Assembly: GCA_020636215.1 (NCBI GenBank)
Contig: JACJYG010000010.1
Coordinates: 62,001-126,000, forward strand
Source of the DNA: Lewinellaceae bacterium
GTDB lineage: Bacteria; Bacteroidota; Bacteroidia; Chitinophagales; Saprospiraceae
Direction of reading: 5' to 3'
DNA length: 64,000 nt
In this document: one piece after another, positions 36,038 to 44,414 of the stretch
Position numbering within the stretch: position 1 is the stretch's first letter
Layout: every line of letters starts with the position of its first letter
Notes under the pieces: generated by a model
The model's input: the letters and a program-made list of their open reading frames with translations, nothing else
What the model was told of the DNA's origin: nothing
Databases searched by the model: none
Program-made: the position numbers and the translations under genes

Positions 36038-38107
36038 TTAGTTTTTAACCTTCCGGAACACCACTACCACTCCTCGCGCCTGTACCTCTGTCGTCTTCCC
36101 TTTTACCACCGGCGCTTCGCCCAATTCCAGGCAGCTCTCCTTTCCAGGAACGTTTGTGTCAATAATGCGCCGCCATTTCGTCTTTCCAACCGGTAATTCA
36201 AACTTCAAAGGTTCCCAATAGGCATTGATCATCACGTGCAACTGATGGCCGTAATCCTTGTTGTCAAGGGTATAGGCGATAGAGTGGGATTGATGGCCCC
36301 AGTCCGGATGATAGAGTTTTGTCCCGTGGAAGGTGCAACTGGTGCCGGTCAGGTGGGTCGGGGCATTCCAGTAGATCTCTTCCTGGAAGAATTTATCGGA
36401 CAAGTTAAAGCGAATGAGCCGTTGTACGAACTCCAGCAATTCTGCGTTTTCCTGTACCATGTTCCAGTTGAACCAGCTCATCTCGTTATCCTGGCAGTAG
36501 GCGTTGTTGTTGCCTTGCTGTGTACGCCGGATCTCATCTCCCATCAATAACATAGGGGTGCCTTGCGAGGCCATCAACAGCACCAGAAAGTTTTTGATTT
36601 GCCGGATGCGAAGTTGCTCGACGGCCGGGTCGTCGGCCGGGCCTTCTACGCCGCAATTCCAGCTGAAGTTGGCGTTAGCCCCGTCGCGGTTATCTTCGCC
36701 ATTGGCCTGATTGTGCTTCTGATTGTAGGAAACCAGGTCGTTGAGGGTGAAGCCGTCGTGACAGGTCACGAAATTAATGCTCCGGTTGGGGTCGCGCACC
36801 AGCTGTTGAAAGAGGTCGGGGCTGCCACTAAGGCGATAGGAAACTTTATGGGCCAGGCCGTCGTCCCCTTTGAGGAAGCGGCGGATATCATCCCGGTATT
36901 GCCCGTTCCACTCCGCCCACTTGTCTCCAATAAAGGACCCCATCTGGTATTGGTGTACATCCCATGCCTCGGCGATGATCTTGGTGGAAGCAAGCACCGG
37001 GTCGGATTCAATAGACCAAAGCACGGGTGGGTTGTCAACCGGTTTCCCGTTTTCATCGCGGGAAAGCACTGAAGCCAGGTCGAAACGGAAGCCGTCGACA
37101 TGCATTTCCGACACCCAGTATTTGAGGCAATCCAGTATCATCCGCCGCACGACGGAGTGGTTGGCGTTGAGGGAATTCCCGGTACCGGAAAAATTGGAAA
37201 AGCGGTGAAAATTATCTTTCTCCAGCAGGTAATAGGCCCGGTTCTCAATGCCTTTGAGCGAAAGCGTCGGCCCATTTTCATCCCCTTCAGCAGTATGGTT
37301 GAATACCACATCCAGGATCACTTCGATACCTGCCTTGTGCAGCGCCTTGACCATATCCCGGAATTCGTTGATCCGCCCGATCGGGTCGGGCGTACTGGCG
37401 TAGGCGTGGTGAGGGGCGAAGAAAGCGAGGGGGCTGTAGCCCCAGTAATTGGCCAGCTGTTTGTTGGGTACATCGAAAGGGTCAAACTGTTGGATGGGAA
37501 GCAGTTCTACGGCGGTAATCCCCAATTTCTTTAGATAAGGGATCTTTTCAATCAGCCCGCGGAAGGTGCCGCGCCATTCTTCCCGGACGCCGGAGGAAGG
37601 ATGTTTTGTAAAACCGCCCAGGTGCATTTCATAGATAACAGATTTGGCAAAGGGATGCTTAATCGGACGGTCATCCTCCCAGTCGTAATGATTGGGGCCC
37701 ACGACTACGCTTTTAATTGCTCGGGCGCAATTATCGCCGGGCAGAATGGCGGCTTCCCGATCGTAGGTTTCCATCGCCACCGCCCGGGCGTAGGGGTCGA
37801 TCAACACCTTATGCGGGTCGAAGCGATAGCCTTCTTCTGGAATGAATGGCCCGTGGACGCGCCAGCCGTAAAGTTGCCCTTCCCGGATGCCGGGAATAAA
37901 AATATGCCAGTAATAAAAAGTTTTATTGGACTCGGGGTTTAAATGGAAAGCATGCACCGGAAAACTGTGCCCTTCGGCGGCATCGAATAGAAGTAGCTCT
38001 ACTGCGGTGGCATTTTTGGTGAATAAGCAAAAATTGCAACCCTCGGGGTAGAGGGTGGCGCCAAGTGGAAAACTTTTGCCCGGACTAGCCTTTGGTATCT
38101 TTTTCAT
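36038..38107 (-). CDS. glgX: Glycogen debranching enzyme, GlgX type
   Basis: The product is about 689 residues from the ATG at 38107 (MKKIPKASPGKSFPLG); ATGs at 38128 and 38173 are possible. An N-terminal CBM48-like beta domain precedes a GH13 TIM barrel. The barrel has VVFNHTAEGDE, GFRFDLASVL (catalytic Asp), IIAEAWD (catalytic Glu) and FVTCHDGFTL, plus a C-terminal beta domain. The enzyme cuts alpha-1,6 branches from limit dextrins during glycogen breakdown in the cytoplasm. No other glycogen gene is near. A rho-independent terminator of the upstream gene lies just before the start region. Length and order are typical of GlgX. Confidence 0.92.
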   Translation of the reverse strand: MKKIPKASPGKSFPLGATLYPEGCNFCLFTKNATAVELLLFDAAEGHSFPVHAFHLNPESNKTFYYWHIFIPGIREGQLYGWRVHGPFIPEEGYRFDPHKVLIDPYARAVAMETYDREAAILPGDNCARAIKSVVVGPNHYDWEDDRPIKHPFAKSVIYEMHLGGFTKHPSSGVREEWRGTFRGLIEKIPYLKKLGITAVELLPIQQFDPFDVPNKQLANYWGYSPLAFFAPHHAYASTPDPIGRINEFRDMVKALHKAGIEVILDVVFNHTAEGDENGPTLSLKGIENRAYYLLEKDNFHRFSNFSGTGNSLNANHSVVRRMILDCLKYWVSEMHVDGFRFDLASVLSRDENGKPVDNPPVLWSIESDPVLASTKIIAEAWDVHQYQMGSFIGDKWAEWNGQYRDDIRRFLKGDDGLAHKVSYRLSGSPDLFQQLVRDPNRSINFVTCHDGFTLNDLVSYNQKHNQANGEDNRDGANANFSWNCGVEGPADDPAVEQLRIRQIKNFLVLLMASQGTPMLLMGDEIRRTQQGNNNAYCQDNEMSWFNWNMVQENAELLEFVQRLIRFNLSDKFFQEEIYWNAPTHLTGTSCTFHGTKLYHPDWGHQSHSIAYTLDNKDYGHQLHVMINAYWEPLKFELPVGKTKWRRIIDTNVPGKESCLELGEAPVVKGKTTEVQARGVVVVFRKVKN

Positions 38108-38193
38108 CGATGTCCAATCTTTAACCATTATAAACCGGCTCAATAGAGCCGGCCAGCCATTCGGTGGATACAATATTAAGCAATTACCGGCAT

Positions 38194-38241
38194 AAAAAAC
38201 AAAGCCTGCCAGAGCACTATTATGACTCCTCGCAGGCTTTG
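38194..38241 (-). terminator. Rho-independent terminator of the YtfJ-like gene
   Basis: On the minus strand a 10-bp perfect stem (38232-38241 with 38200-38209) is followed directly by six T residues (38199-38194). The loop is 22 bases. It sits 44 bases after the stop of the YtfJ-like gene, a classic layout. Confidence 0.8.
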
Positions 38242-38284
38242 ACGCCGTCTGTCAAGAAAGGGTTAGGGCTGATTGGTTTTACGC

Positions 38285-38665
38285 TTAAACAGTTGCGGCT
38301 TCTTTTTTCTTCATTTTTTGCTGTTCAAGGTATTTTTCCAGCAATTCCGGCGCTTTTTCAAAAATACCGGCAAAATTGCTTTTGACCTTGGTTGAGATAA
38401 AACTGATCTCCTCGCCCCGGCTGACCAGAAAGCCAATAGGCTCGACACCCATGCCACTGGCAATGCCCATTCCTTCGCCATGGCCCTGTTTGTTGGGGGC
38501 TTCGCCTTCCCCGCCTCCCGAGCCAAAGCCCATCCCGACGCGGATGACCGGCACGCAGCTGAATTCACCTAATTGAAATTGTGCGCCTACTACTGTTTCC
38601 GTCTTCGCTTCCGACTTTAAGAACTCGGTGATCTTTGGAAGCATTTCTTCGAAATTGATTGTCAT
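38285..38665 (-). CDS. GerW/YtfJ-family protein
   Basis: The product is about 126 residues from the ATG at 38665 (MTINFEEMLPKITEFLKSEAKTETVVG). The family core is VPVIRVGMGFGSGGGEGE with a glycine-rich flexible loop, then GVEPIGFLVSRGEEISFI. YtfJ was first known from Bacillus, where the protein is linked with spore germination, but relatives are widespread in non-sporing Bacteroidota. The function there is unknown. The C-terminal region (EKYLEQQKMKKKEAA) is a charged helix. A membrane protein gene that looks like YtfI (DUF2953) lies upstream on the same strand, mirroring the ytfI-ytfJ pair of Bacillus. Confidence 0.85.
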   Translation of the reverse strand: MTINFEEMLPKITEFLKSEAKTETVVGAQFQLGEFSCVPVIRVGMGFGSGGGEGEAPNKQGHGEGMGIASGMGVEPIGFLVSRGEEISFISTKVKSNFAGIFEKAPELLEKYLEQQKMKKKEAATV

Positions 38666-38794
38666 AGAACATGGTTTTAGTTTAAAAATAGAGCAATACA
38701 GGCGCCCTGCCAACTATTGCCTGAGCCTTTGCCGGTAGGGCGCCATCCTATATAAACATTGGCATTTAGGGTCTAAGTTTACGTTCACCAGTTC

Positions 38795-39298
38795 TTACCA
38801 AAGTGCGGCCCAGGCTATTTTCCAAACCTGATTTTCCAAGAACAAGCGGATTTCATTTCTGCCCTGGAAATTGACCGACACACTATACCGCAATGGTTTA
38901 ATGGCGTAAAACAGTGGAAATAGCCAGGCGTTCCACACATAATTATCCGTGTCTATTTCCATTTGAAATTCCTTGATGGTGAAGGACTTCAGTATGCGCC
39001 GCATCCTGGGGAAGGAGATCTTTCGGCCCTGTTTTTTTGCCGGGGCGCGCGTTTTTTTTGGCGCTTTTTTACCGTCCACCTTTTCAATGAGGTGCAGTGC
39101 GTAGAAATCTTTTTGATAGGGGCCGATTCGGAGATGCAGGATAACATTATCCGGAATAAAAAGAACCTCCACTTTTCCTATTCCCCGCCACCGGATATAG
39201 TATTCGTTGAGATAGGTATCTATCCTTAAGGACAGTGGGGCGAGGAGCACCCAAAGCAGCATAATCACGATAAAACCGAGAACAATGGCAACGACCAT
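38795..39298 (-). CDS. Membrane protein, possibly DUF2953 (YtfI-like)
   Basis: The product is about 167 residues from the ATG at 39298 (MVVAIVLGFIVIMLLWVLLAPL), which is an N-terminal membrane anchor. Behind it are beta-type segments (LSLRIDTYLNEYYIRWRG, GKVEVLFIP), a basic loop (KKAPKKTRAPAKKQGRK) and a helical/beta C-terminus ending in W. This order (anchor, short beta part, basic linker, C-terminal part) resembles DUF2953 proteins, which sit next to YtfJ-type genes in Bacillus. The similarity is inferred from layout and position, not from clear motifs. It may help the neighbouring YtfJ-like protein at the membrane. Confidence 0.6.
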   Translation of the reverse strand: MVVAIVLGFIVIMLLWVLLAPLSLRIDTYLNEYYIRWRGIGKVEVLFIPDNVILHLRIGPYQKDFYALHLIEKVDGKKAPKKTRAPAKKQGRKISFPRMRRILKSFTIKEFQMEIDTDNYVWNAWLFPLFYAIKPLRYSVSVNFQGRNEIRLFLENQVWKIAWAALW

Positions 39299-39463
39299 AG
39301 TTCTTTCTTTTTTGCGCCGCAAAGTTAAAACGAAGGGTATCGGCAGGCAATGCGGTTTGTCATGGCCGGCGAATGATTTTTATCAGGTTAGAAAGGTAAA
39401 GGGCGATCTTCTTGATCCGTTGTGAATTTGAAAAAGGAGAAGGAGGAGGAAGGCGCCGAAAAA

Positions 39464-40198
39464 TCAGTTTCTGTCCACTACTTCGCCGCTACCAGTTAAA
39501 GTGGTGGTAAGGGTGGGATGCCCCTTGAAGAAAACACTTCCACTGCCAGTAATAGTGGCTTTTAGAGCATCTTCGACAAATACTTCTGCATCCCCCGAAC
39601 CGGTGAGCAGTATTTCCGCTTGCCGGCTGGTGAGGCCGAAGCCAAGAAAATCTCCGGAGCCGGTGATACTCATTTTCAAAACGTCAGCGGATCCTGTCAA
39701 CTCCAGGTCGCCGGAGCCAGTGAGTAAGACATCGAGATTATCGGCCTGCAGTGCCAGGCTGATGTCGCCACTGCCAAGGATATCGATGCTCAGGCTACTG
39801 ATGGCGAGAGTATTGTCCCCGGAAATATTAGTGGCTCCGGAATTGGATATTTTTTTAAAATTCGGATTGGTGAGGAGCAATTTTGGGCGGTCCTGATAGT
39901 TGATACAGCGCCGCGAAGATATGATTAGCCTGTCGCCATTTACGTCCAGCAATACTTCATCCAGAAGATTTTCATAAGCCCGGAGTTCAACGTTGGGAAC
40001 TGGCCCTTGAGAAAGGATAAGCTCCACATCGCCCAGTAGTTCAATTTCATTGAAGGGAGAGAGCTCATACACCGTTGATACAATATTTCCCCGCCCATCG
40101 AGGCAATCCGAGAAAGGAGCATCGTCATCGTTGATGATGATGCATCCGCTCCAGCCGAGGATCAGGACGGCAGCCATTAAGGCGGGTGAACGTCTCAT
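39464..40198 (-). CDS. GIN-domain (DUF2807) lipoprotein
   Basis: The 244-residue protein has a signal peptide with a lipobox-like end (LILGWSGC, Cys19). The mature part is a beta-solenoid with at least six repeats of the form (I/L)TGSGDxxx spaced about 17-20 residues apart (LGSGDISL, LLTGSGDLEL, SITGSGDFLG, LLTGSGDAEV). This is the head GIN or DUF2807 pattern, common in surface or periplasmic proteins of Bacteroidota and once described as an adhesin. Its role is not known. The neighbour upstream (DUF6438-type lipoprotein) is 24 bases away on the same strand, so they may form one operon. Confidence 0.85.
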   Translation of the reverse strand: MRRSPALMAAVLILGWSGCIIINDDDAPFSDCLDGRGNIVSTVYELSPFNEIELLGDVELILSQGPVPNVELRAYENLLDEVLLDVNGDRLIISSRRCINYQDRPKLLLTNPNFKKISNSGATNISGDNTLAISSLSIDILGSGDISLALQADNLDVLLTGSGDLELTGSADVLKMSITGSGDFLGFGLTSRQAEILLTGSGDAEVFVEDALKATITGSGSVFFKGHPTLTTTLTGSGEVVDRN

Positions 40199-40222
40199 AT
40201 CCGATTTATTCAGAATACGGAC

Positions 40223-41038
40223 TTACTGTTGTTTGTCCGTTTTTTTTTCCTTGCCGGCCGAAGGTTTACTACTATCGTCCTCTTTGACGTTGAGTTCGTT
40301 GAACTGTTTTTTGTTGAATTCGGCGCTCAGGACATTTACATCCGTACGCACTTTTTCCAGCATCTGGTCCGGAGAAATGAGGGAATCATCAAAGGAGAAT
40401 ATCCAGTAGCCGGTATCGGAGAACGGCCTTTCGGCTACCATATCGGCTTCGACATAAGTCTCAGCCCATTCTTCCGGGCTAATCCCATCGGATAACTCCA
40501 CGACCAGTTCGTTGGGGATGAGGTAGTCCGGCCGGTCATCCTGCAGGGGTTCCTTGAGTACCCAGCCTTCCGGGTCATTGGCCACCTGATCGAGGATACT
40601 CTCCAACCATTTTACGGCATTGGGGCGAACTTCCTTTCCGGAAACCGTTTTTTTACGGTCGCCCTCGAAATAGGTAATGGTCACGCTTTGCATATCTGGT
40701 ATCCGGCCGGTATAAACATCCCGGTATTGCCAGAGGTTTGCGTTTTTGAACTCCCGTCTCAGCCGTTCCATCTGAGCTTTGTCCAGCTTTTTGACATAAG
40801 TGCCCAGCCGGTCGGTATTGCGTTCGCCTTTGTAGCTGGCCAGCCCGTTACCAAAGACAGTCAGGGTATATACGGGGCAGTTGCCATAACAGGGCCCTTT
40901 CGACATTTCAATGACTTTGTCACGTTTACCCTGAGGCGCAGGTATGCTGGAACCACAGGAAGTTGAAAATGCGAAGGAAAAGGAAAGAGCGAGGAAGATG
41001 CCCAGTGTCCTGGGGGGAATAAGATGGTCCAATCTCAT
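40223..41038 (-). CDS. DUF6438-type lipoprotein
   Basis: The product is about 271 residues from the ATG at 41038 (MRLDHLIPPRTLGIF), with a signal peptide and a lipobox at FSTSC, so it is likely an outer- or inner-membrane lipoprotein. After it comes a segment typical of DUF6438: MSKGPCYGNCPVYTLTVFGNG, with two Cys, followed by KLDKAQMERLRREFKNANLW and VTITYFEGDRKKTV. The final part (about 195-271) is Lys-rich and low in complexity. The function is unknown. ATG 41083 is an alternative but lacks the signal peptide logic. The gene is followed 24 bases later by the DUF2807 lipoprotein. Confidence 0.8.
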   Translation of the reverse strand: MRLDHLIPPRTLGIFLALSFSFAFSTSCGSSIPAPQGKRDKVIEMSKGPCYGNCPVYTLTVFGNGLASYKGERNTDRLGTYVKKLDKAQMERLRREFKNANLWQYRDVYTGRIPDMQSVTITYFEGDRKKTVSGKEVRPNAVKWLESILDQVANDPEGWVLKEPLQDDRPDYLIPNELVVELSDGISPEEWAETYVEADMVAERPFSDTGYWIFSFDDSLISPDQMLEKVRTDVNVLSAEFNKKQFNELNVKEDDSSKPSAGKEKKTDKQQ

Positions 41039-41234
41039 CAGGAACAAGGTTTGGTTTTGCAGTGGATTGTATGTTTGAATCAAGCTGAATGGCTTTTGTC
41101 AGTCGCATCGGCTTGGCGTCCCCGAAAGGAAGCAGTCAGTGCTTGTATAATGCCGGCTACTTCCTTAGGTTACAGGCAGACGGCAAAAAAAGTTCACTTA
41201 ATCAGCCGTCATCTCCAGTGAGGACATGTCAGAA

Positions 41235-42410
41235 TCACCTGACAATATTAAGCTTTTTAGTGTGGATTTTTCCTTCATTCCTGATTTTTATATAATAGAT
41301 TCCACTAATGAATGATCTTGTGTCTATGTAAAAGAGCCCGCCGCCAGTGGGGCTTTCGATGAATACTAAACGGCCGAGCTGGTCAAAAATTGCAATTTCG
41401 AATATATCTTTTTCTGGTAATTGAAGCGCCGTCCAACTGTCAGCGGGATTGTTGAAAAGGCGTATATCAGTTAGGGTTTGTTGCGGTTCAAATGCCGATA
41501 CCGGGTTGCAGGAAGCCCCCAGCAAGCCTGGGCGATAGGTACTGATAGCGGCCCAGGCGCGTTCCTTTTGGCCTTCCGTAAATAAGGCCATACAGGCGTC
41601 GTTGGTGTAATTCATAAAGTTCATGAACATGTCGGCTGTCCCACAAGAAAGGCTTGGATGGGTGGGGCATTCATCCTGATAACTATAAGCCTGCTCCGGG
41701 GTGTCGGCCACCATGTCATCAGTTTGGCACAGTGGGTCTTCAAAGCCTTCCCCCCAAAGGTGCTTGAGATTGAGCCAGTGCCCTATTTCATGGGTCGTCG
41801 TGCGCCCAAGGTTGTAAGGCGGGCCAGCGATGCCGCTGGCGCCAAAGCAATCAGGCCGGATAAATACACCATCTTCAGCCGGAGGGACAGGATCGGTTTG
41901 CCCGGGTAGTGGCGCATCCCCACAGGCGCCGTCCGTTCGGCCGGCCACCCAGATATTGAGATACTGTGAAGGGTCAATGGCATCGTGCCCTCCCAGGCTG
42001 TTGTAACAAACCTGCCGTAGCCCCCCCTCAAAACGGGTGCCGATCCCGCTGACATTTGTTTGAGTACGGGTGGTTGCCACCAGGCAAAATTCAATCTCCA
42101 TATCGGCCAGTACGGGGTTGAAAATGGCCGGGACTGTTGTAGCTTCTGCATTAAGCGCCCGAAAGTCTTCGTTCAGCACTTCGATCTGGGATTCCACCTG
42201 GGCGTCGGTAATGTTTTCCGGCGCGCTGCGCCATACGACATGCACGACAACGGGAATGACGATGGGTTCGCGCTGCAAAACGGATTGGGCGCCGGAGTTG
42301 GCAGGAGTTTGGGCCGGATTGCCGCGCCACAGTTCGCTGTTGGCGCATCGGTATTGTCCAGAAAGGGGCAGGCTGGCCAGGAGCGCAAGCAAAAGGGCGG
42401 CTATTCTCAT
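41235..42410 (-). CDS. Secreted M43-family (pappalysin-like) metalloprotease with T9SS sorting domain
   Basis: The 391-residue protein starts with a signal peptide (MRIAALLLALLASLPLSGQ). The catalytic domain at about 50-310 has the extended zinc motif HEIGHWLNLKH: His207, Glu208, His211, His217. A Met-turn follows near MNFMNYTND. An N-terminal VIPVVVHVVW strand is typical of cytophagalysins. The last 80 residues end in GIYYIKIRNEGKIHTKKLNIVR, a short type A T9SS sorting domain, so the enzyme is exported to the surface or medium. Targets are unknown, most likely proteins. The length is at the shorter end of the family. It lies 18 bases downstream of the OmpA-like gene. Confidence 0.88.
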   Translation of the reverse strand: MRIAALLLALLASLPLSGQYRCANSELWRGNPAQTPANSGAQSVLQREPIVIPVVVHVVWRSAPENITDAQVESQIEVLNEDFRALNAEATTVPAIFNPVLADMEIEFCLVATTRTQTNVSGIGTRFEGGLRQVCYNSLGGHDAIDPSQYLNIWVAGRTDGACGDAPLPGQTDPVPPAEDGVFIRPDCFGASGIAGPPYNLGRTTTHEIGHWLNLKHLWGEGFEDPLCQTDDMVADTPEQAYSYQDECPTHPSLSCGTADMFMNFMNYTNDACMALFTEGQKERAWAAISTYRPGLLGASCNPVSAFEPQQTLTDIRLFNNPADSWTALQLPEKDIFEIAIFDQLGRLVFIESPTGGGLFYIDTRSFISGIYYIKIRNEGKIHTKKLNIVR

Positions 42411-42428
42411 AAGATGTTTCCGGGTAAA

Positions 42429-43421
42429 TTATTCCCGGCTAAGGAATTCATAGAGTTCATCGAGCTTGGGCGCCAGGATAATCTCCGTCCGCCGGTTTAT
42501 GGCTTTTCCGGCAGCCGTAGTGTTATCTGCTTTGGGCTGGTATTCTCCACGGCCGGCAGCAGTGATCTTTTCAGGGTTGACCCCAAAGGAAGTCAACAAG
42601 CTGGTGACTGCCACGGCGCGGTCTACGCTTAAATTCCAGTTTGTTTCCGCACTGCCGTCGGAATCAGTATGGCCTTCCACCAGAATATCGATGTCCGGGT
42701 TGGCCTTTAACGCCTCTGCTACCTGGCGCAGGGCGTCTTTACCCTTGGGGTCGATGCGGGTGCTGCCGCTGGGGAAAAGGAGGTTGGAACTGAGCGAGAG
42801 GTATAGTTTGCCGCCTTTTTCCTCCACGGAAAGATCATTACTGGAAAATTTCAGTAAAATCGAGTTGAGGCGTTCGCGAACATCCCGCATATTATTTTCC
42901 CGCAGGCTGAGCATCTGTTCCAGCTCCTGGATGCGGATGTTCTTATCCTGAAGCGTGCCTTTCATGTTTGAATAGTCATACTCCATTGTGTTGAGGCGGG
43001 AGTCCTTTTGATACAGTTCATATTCCATGGCATTAAGTTGGCGCTTACCGGCATCCAGGTCTTGCTGCTGGTCGGAAAGCTGGGACTCCAGGCTGTATTT
43101 TTCGTAAGATGCCGTCACATCCAGTTCATTGCGTTCTTTAGCCAGATTTTCGATCCGGTCAAGCGCTTCACGGTAACTGCGGTAAAGGCTTTGGTTGGTC
43201 ACCACGTATTGCTCAAGTTCCAAACGGGTATTTCGGTTGTCGATTTCCAGCTGCCGGTTATCTTCCGCCAGCTTATTGTACTCGTTCCGGATAGAATCTG
43301 CGGATAGCGATTCCGTTTGGTAGTAATCCTTTACTTCCTCCAGTTCCTGGTATTCCTTCCGGGTAACGCAACTGGATAAAGCGATCAGGGCGGTTAGCAG
43401 AAAAAGGCCTAAATGTTTCAT
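42429..43421 (-). CDS. OmpA-family lipoprotein with coiled coil
   Basis: The product is about 330 residues from the ATG at 43421 (MKHLGLFLLTALIALSSC), a signal peptide with a lipobox (SSC). A long charged coiled coil (about 30-200, including EYNKLAEDNRQLEIDNRNTRLELEQY) comes next. The C-terminal OmpA domain at about 210-325 binds peptidoglycan: NPDIDILVEGHTDSDGSAETNWNLSVDRA and GVNPEKITAAGRGEYQP. It probably links the outer membrane to the cell wall. Earlier in-frame ATGs up to 43550 lead into a non-signal region and are rejected. The next gene on the strand is the M43 protease, so the two may share a transcript. Confidence 0.9.
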   Translation of the reverse strand: MKHLGLFLLTALIALSSCVTRKEYQELEEVKDYYQTESLSADSIRNEYNKLAEDNRQLEIDNRNTRLELEQYVVTNQSLYRSYREALDRIENLAKERNELDVTASYEKYSLESQLSDQQQDLDAGKRQLNAMEYELYQKDSRLNTMEYDYSNMKGTLQDKNIRIQELEQMLSLRENNMRDVRERLNSILLKFSSNDLSVEEKGGKLYLSLSSNLLFPSGSTRIDPKGKDALRQVAEALKANPDIDILVEGHTDSDGSAETNWNLSVDRAVAVTSLLTSFGVNPEKITAAGRGEYQPKADNTTAAGKAINRRTEIILAPKLDELYEFLSRE

Positions 43422-43567
43422 AGAATGGGATGTTGAGGTAAATATAGTGATGACACAAGGTAGTAAAATTAACGCTTTTTTAACAAGGGCTAAATTCAAA
43501 CAGCTTCTAAAACTGGCTCCCCAGGCCATTATTCCTGTAATGCCGCCCATTTCTAAGTAAAGAACTT

Positions 43568-43575
43568 TAACTTTG
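43568..43575 (+). promoter_or_regulatory. Possible -7 promoter element of the cohesin-like lipoprotein
   Basis: TAACTTTG matches TAnnTTTG 16 bases before the ATG at 43592. No TTTG at the ideal distance was seen. Confidence 0.4.
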
Positions 43576-43591
43576 ACGGCAAAAAATGCCC

Positions 43592-44284
43592 ATGAAAAGG
43601 TTGTTCATTTTATTGCTGTTTCCTTGTTTTTTATCCAATTGTGCAAATGGAGGGGGCGCCGGGGATAAGGTTGCTGCCTCCGAACCGGCTGCTGCTTCAG
43701 CCACCGTTGAGGGCGCCCAATCTCAGGCGGCGGCCGAAAAACAAGAAGGCGCTCCTCAGGCTGTAAAATCAGAAACGAAGGAGGCTTCCAATGCAATTTC
43801 TAAAAAAGAGGAAAAGCCGATTGTCGGCGCGCGCCCTTCCAATCAGCCGCCTCAAAGCGGCCAGGTACTGACGCTTCAAGCCCAGGATATGACCGCCAAG
43901 TCGGGCTCCAAGGCCTGTATGGATGTAAAGGTGATGGACTTCGACAACCTTTTGTCTATGCAGTACACCATGGCCTGGGACGCCAAACTGCTCACCTTCA
44001 CCGATATCCGCAATTTCGGCCTGCCCGGCCTCAATGGCCAGAATTTCGGAACCAATCGGACAGCCCAGGGCCTGCTAACCACCGTTTGGATCGATGGCAG
44101 CCTGCGGGGCGTCACCCTTCCCGACAATAGCACTATCTTTTCGGTTTGTTTTGATGTGAAAGGCCCGGCAGGACAGTCGGCCTTTTTTCGCTTTACCGAC
44201 AAACCAACTGCCTTTGAATCAGTGGATGTGAATGAGGAACTTGTGGAAATAAAAACACTGGAAGGGAAGGTGGTGATACAGTAG
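43592..44284 (+). CDS. Cohesin-like domain lipoprotein
   Basis: The product is about 230 residues from the ATG at 43592 (MKRLFILLLFPCFLSNC); the ATG at 43586 just before is an alternative. The N-terminus is a signal peptide with a lipobox. A low-complexity Ala/Glu/Lys linker (about 20-90) leads to a beta domain from about 95. That domain has SGSKACMDVKVMDFDNLLSMQYTMAWDAKLLTFTDI and FSVCFDV, the pattern of cohesin-type folds that bind dockerin or other proteins. The partner is unknown, and no dockerin is seen nearby. The stop codon lies at the base of a 24-bp perfect hairpin. Confidence 0.75.
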   Translation: MKRLFILLLFPCFLSNCANGGGAGDKVAASEPAAASATVEGAQSQAAAEKQEGAPQAVKSETKEASNAISKKEEKPIVGARPSNQPPQSGQVLTLQAQDMTAKSGSKACMDVKVMDFDNLLSMQYTMAWDAKLLTFTDIRNFGLPGLNGQNFGTNRTAQGLLTTVWIDGSLRGVTLPDNSTIFSVCFDVKGPAGQSAFFRFTDKPTAFESVDVNEELVEIKTLEGKVVIQ

Positions 44285-44339
44285 GTTGAGAGGGTTGAGG
44301 GAGTTCAACCCTCTCAACTCCCTCAACCCTCTCAACCTA
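44282..44339. terminator. 24-bp perfect hairpin between convergent genes
   Basis: Arms 44282-44305 and 44316-44339 are perfectly complementary with a 10-base loop. The arms are themselves made of GTTGAGGG-type direct repeats. The hairpin begins in the stop codon of the cohesin-like gene and lies 76 bases from the convergent RlpA-like gene. There is no U run. Confidence 0.65.
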
Positions 44340-44414
44340 TAGGACAGGGAACGCTCCTGGCTTCTAACCTCTTCTAAACCTCCATCAAGGCCTTTCCCCG
44401 GCTTGAAGTATCTT

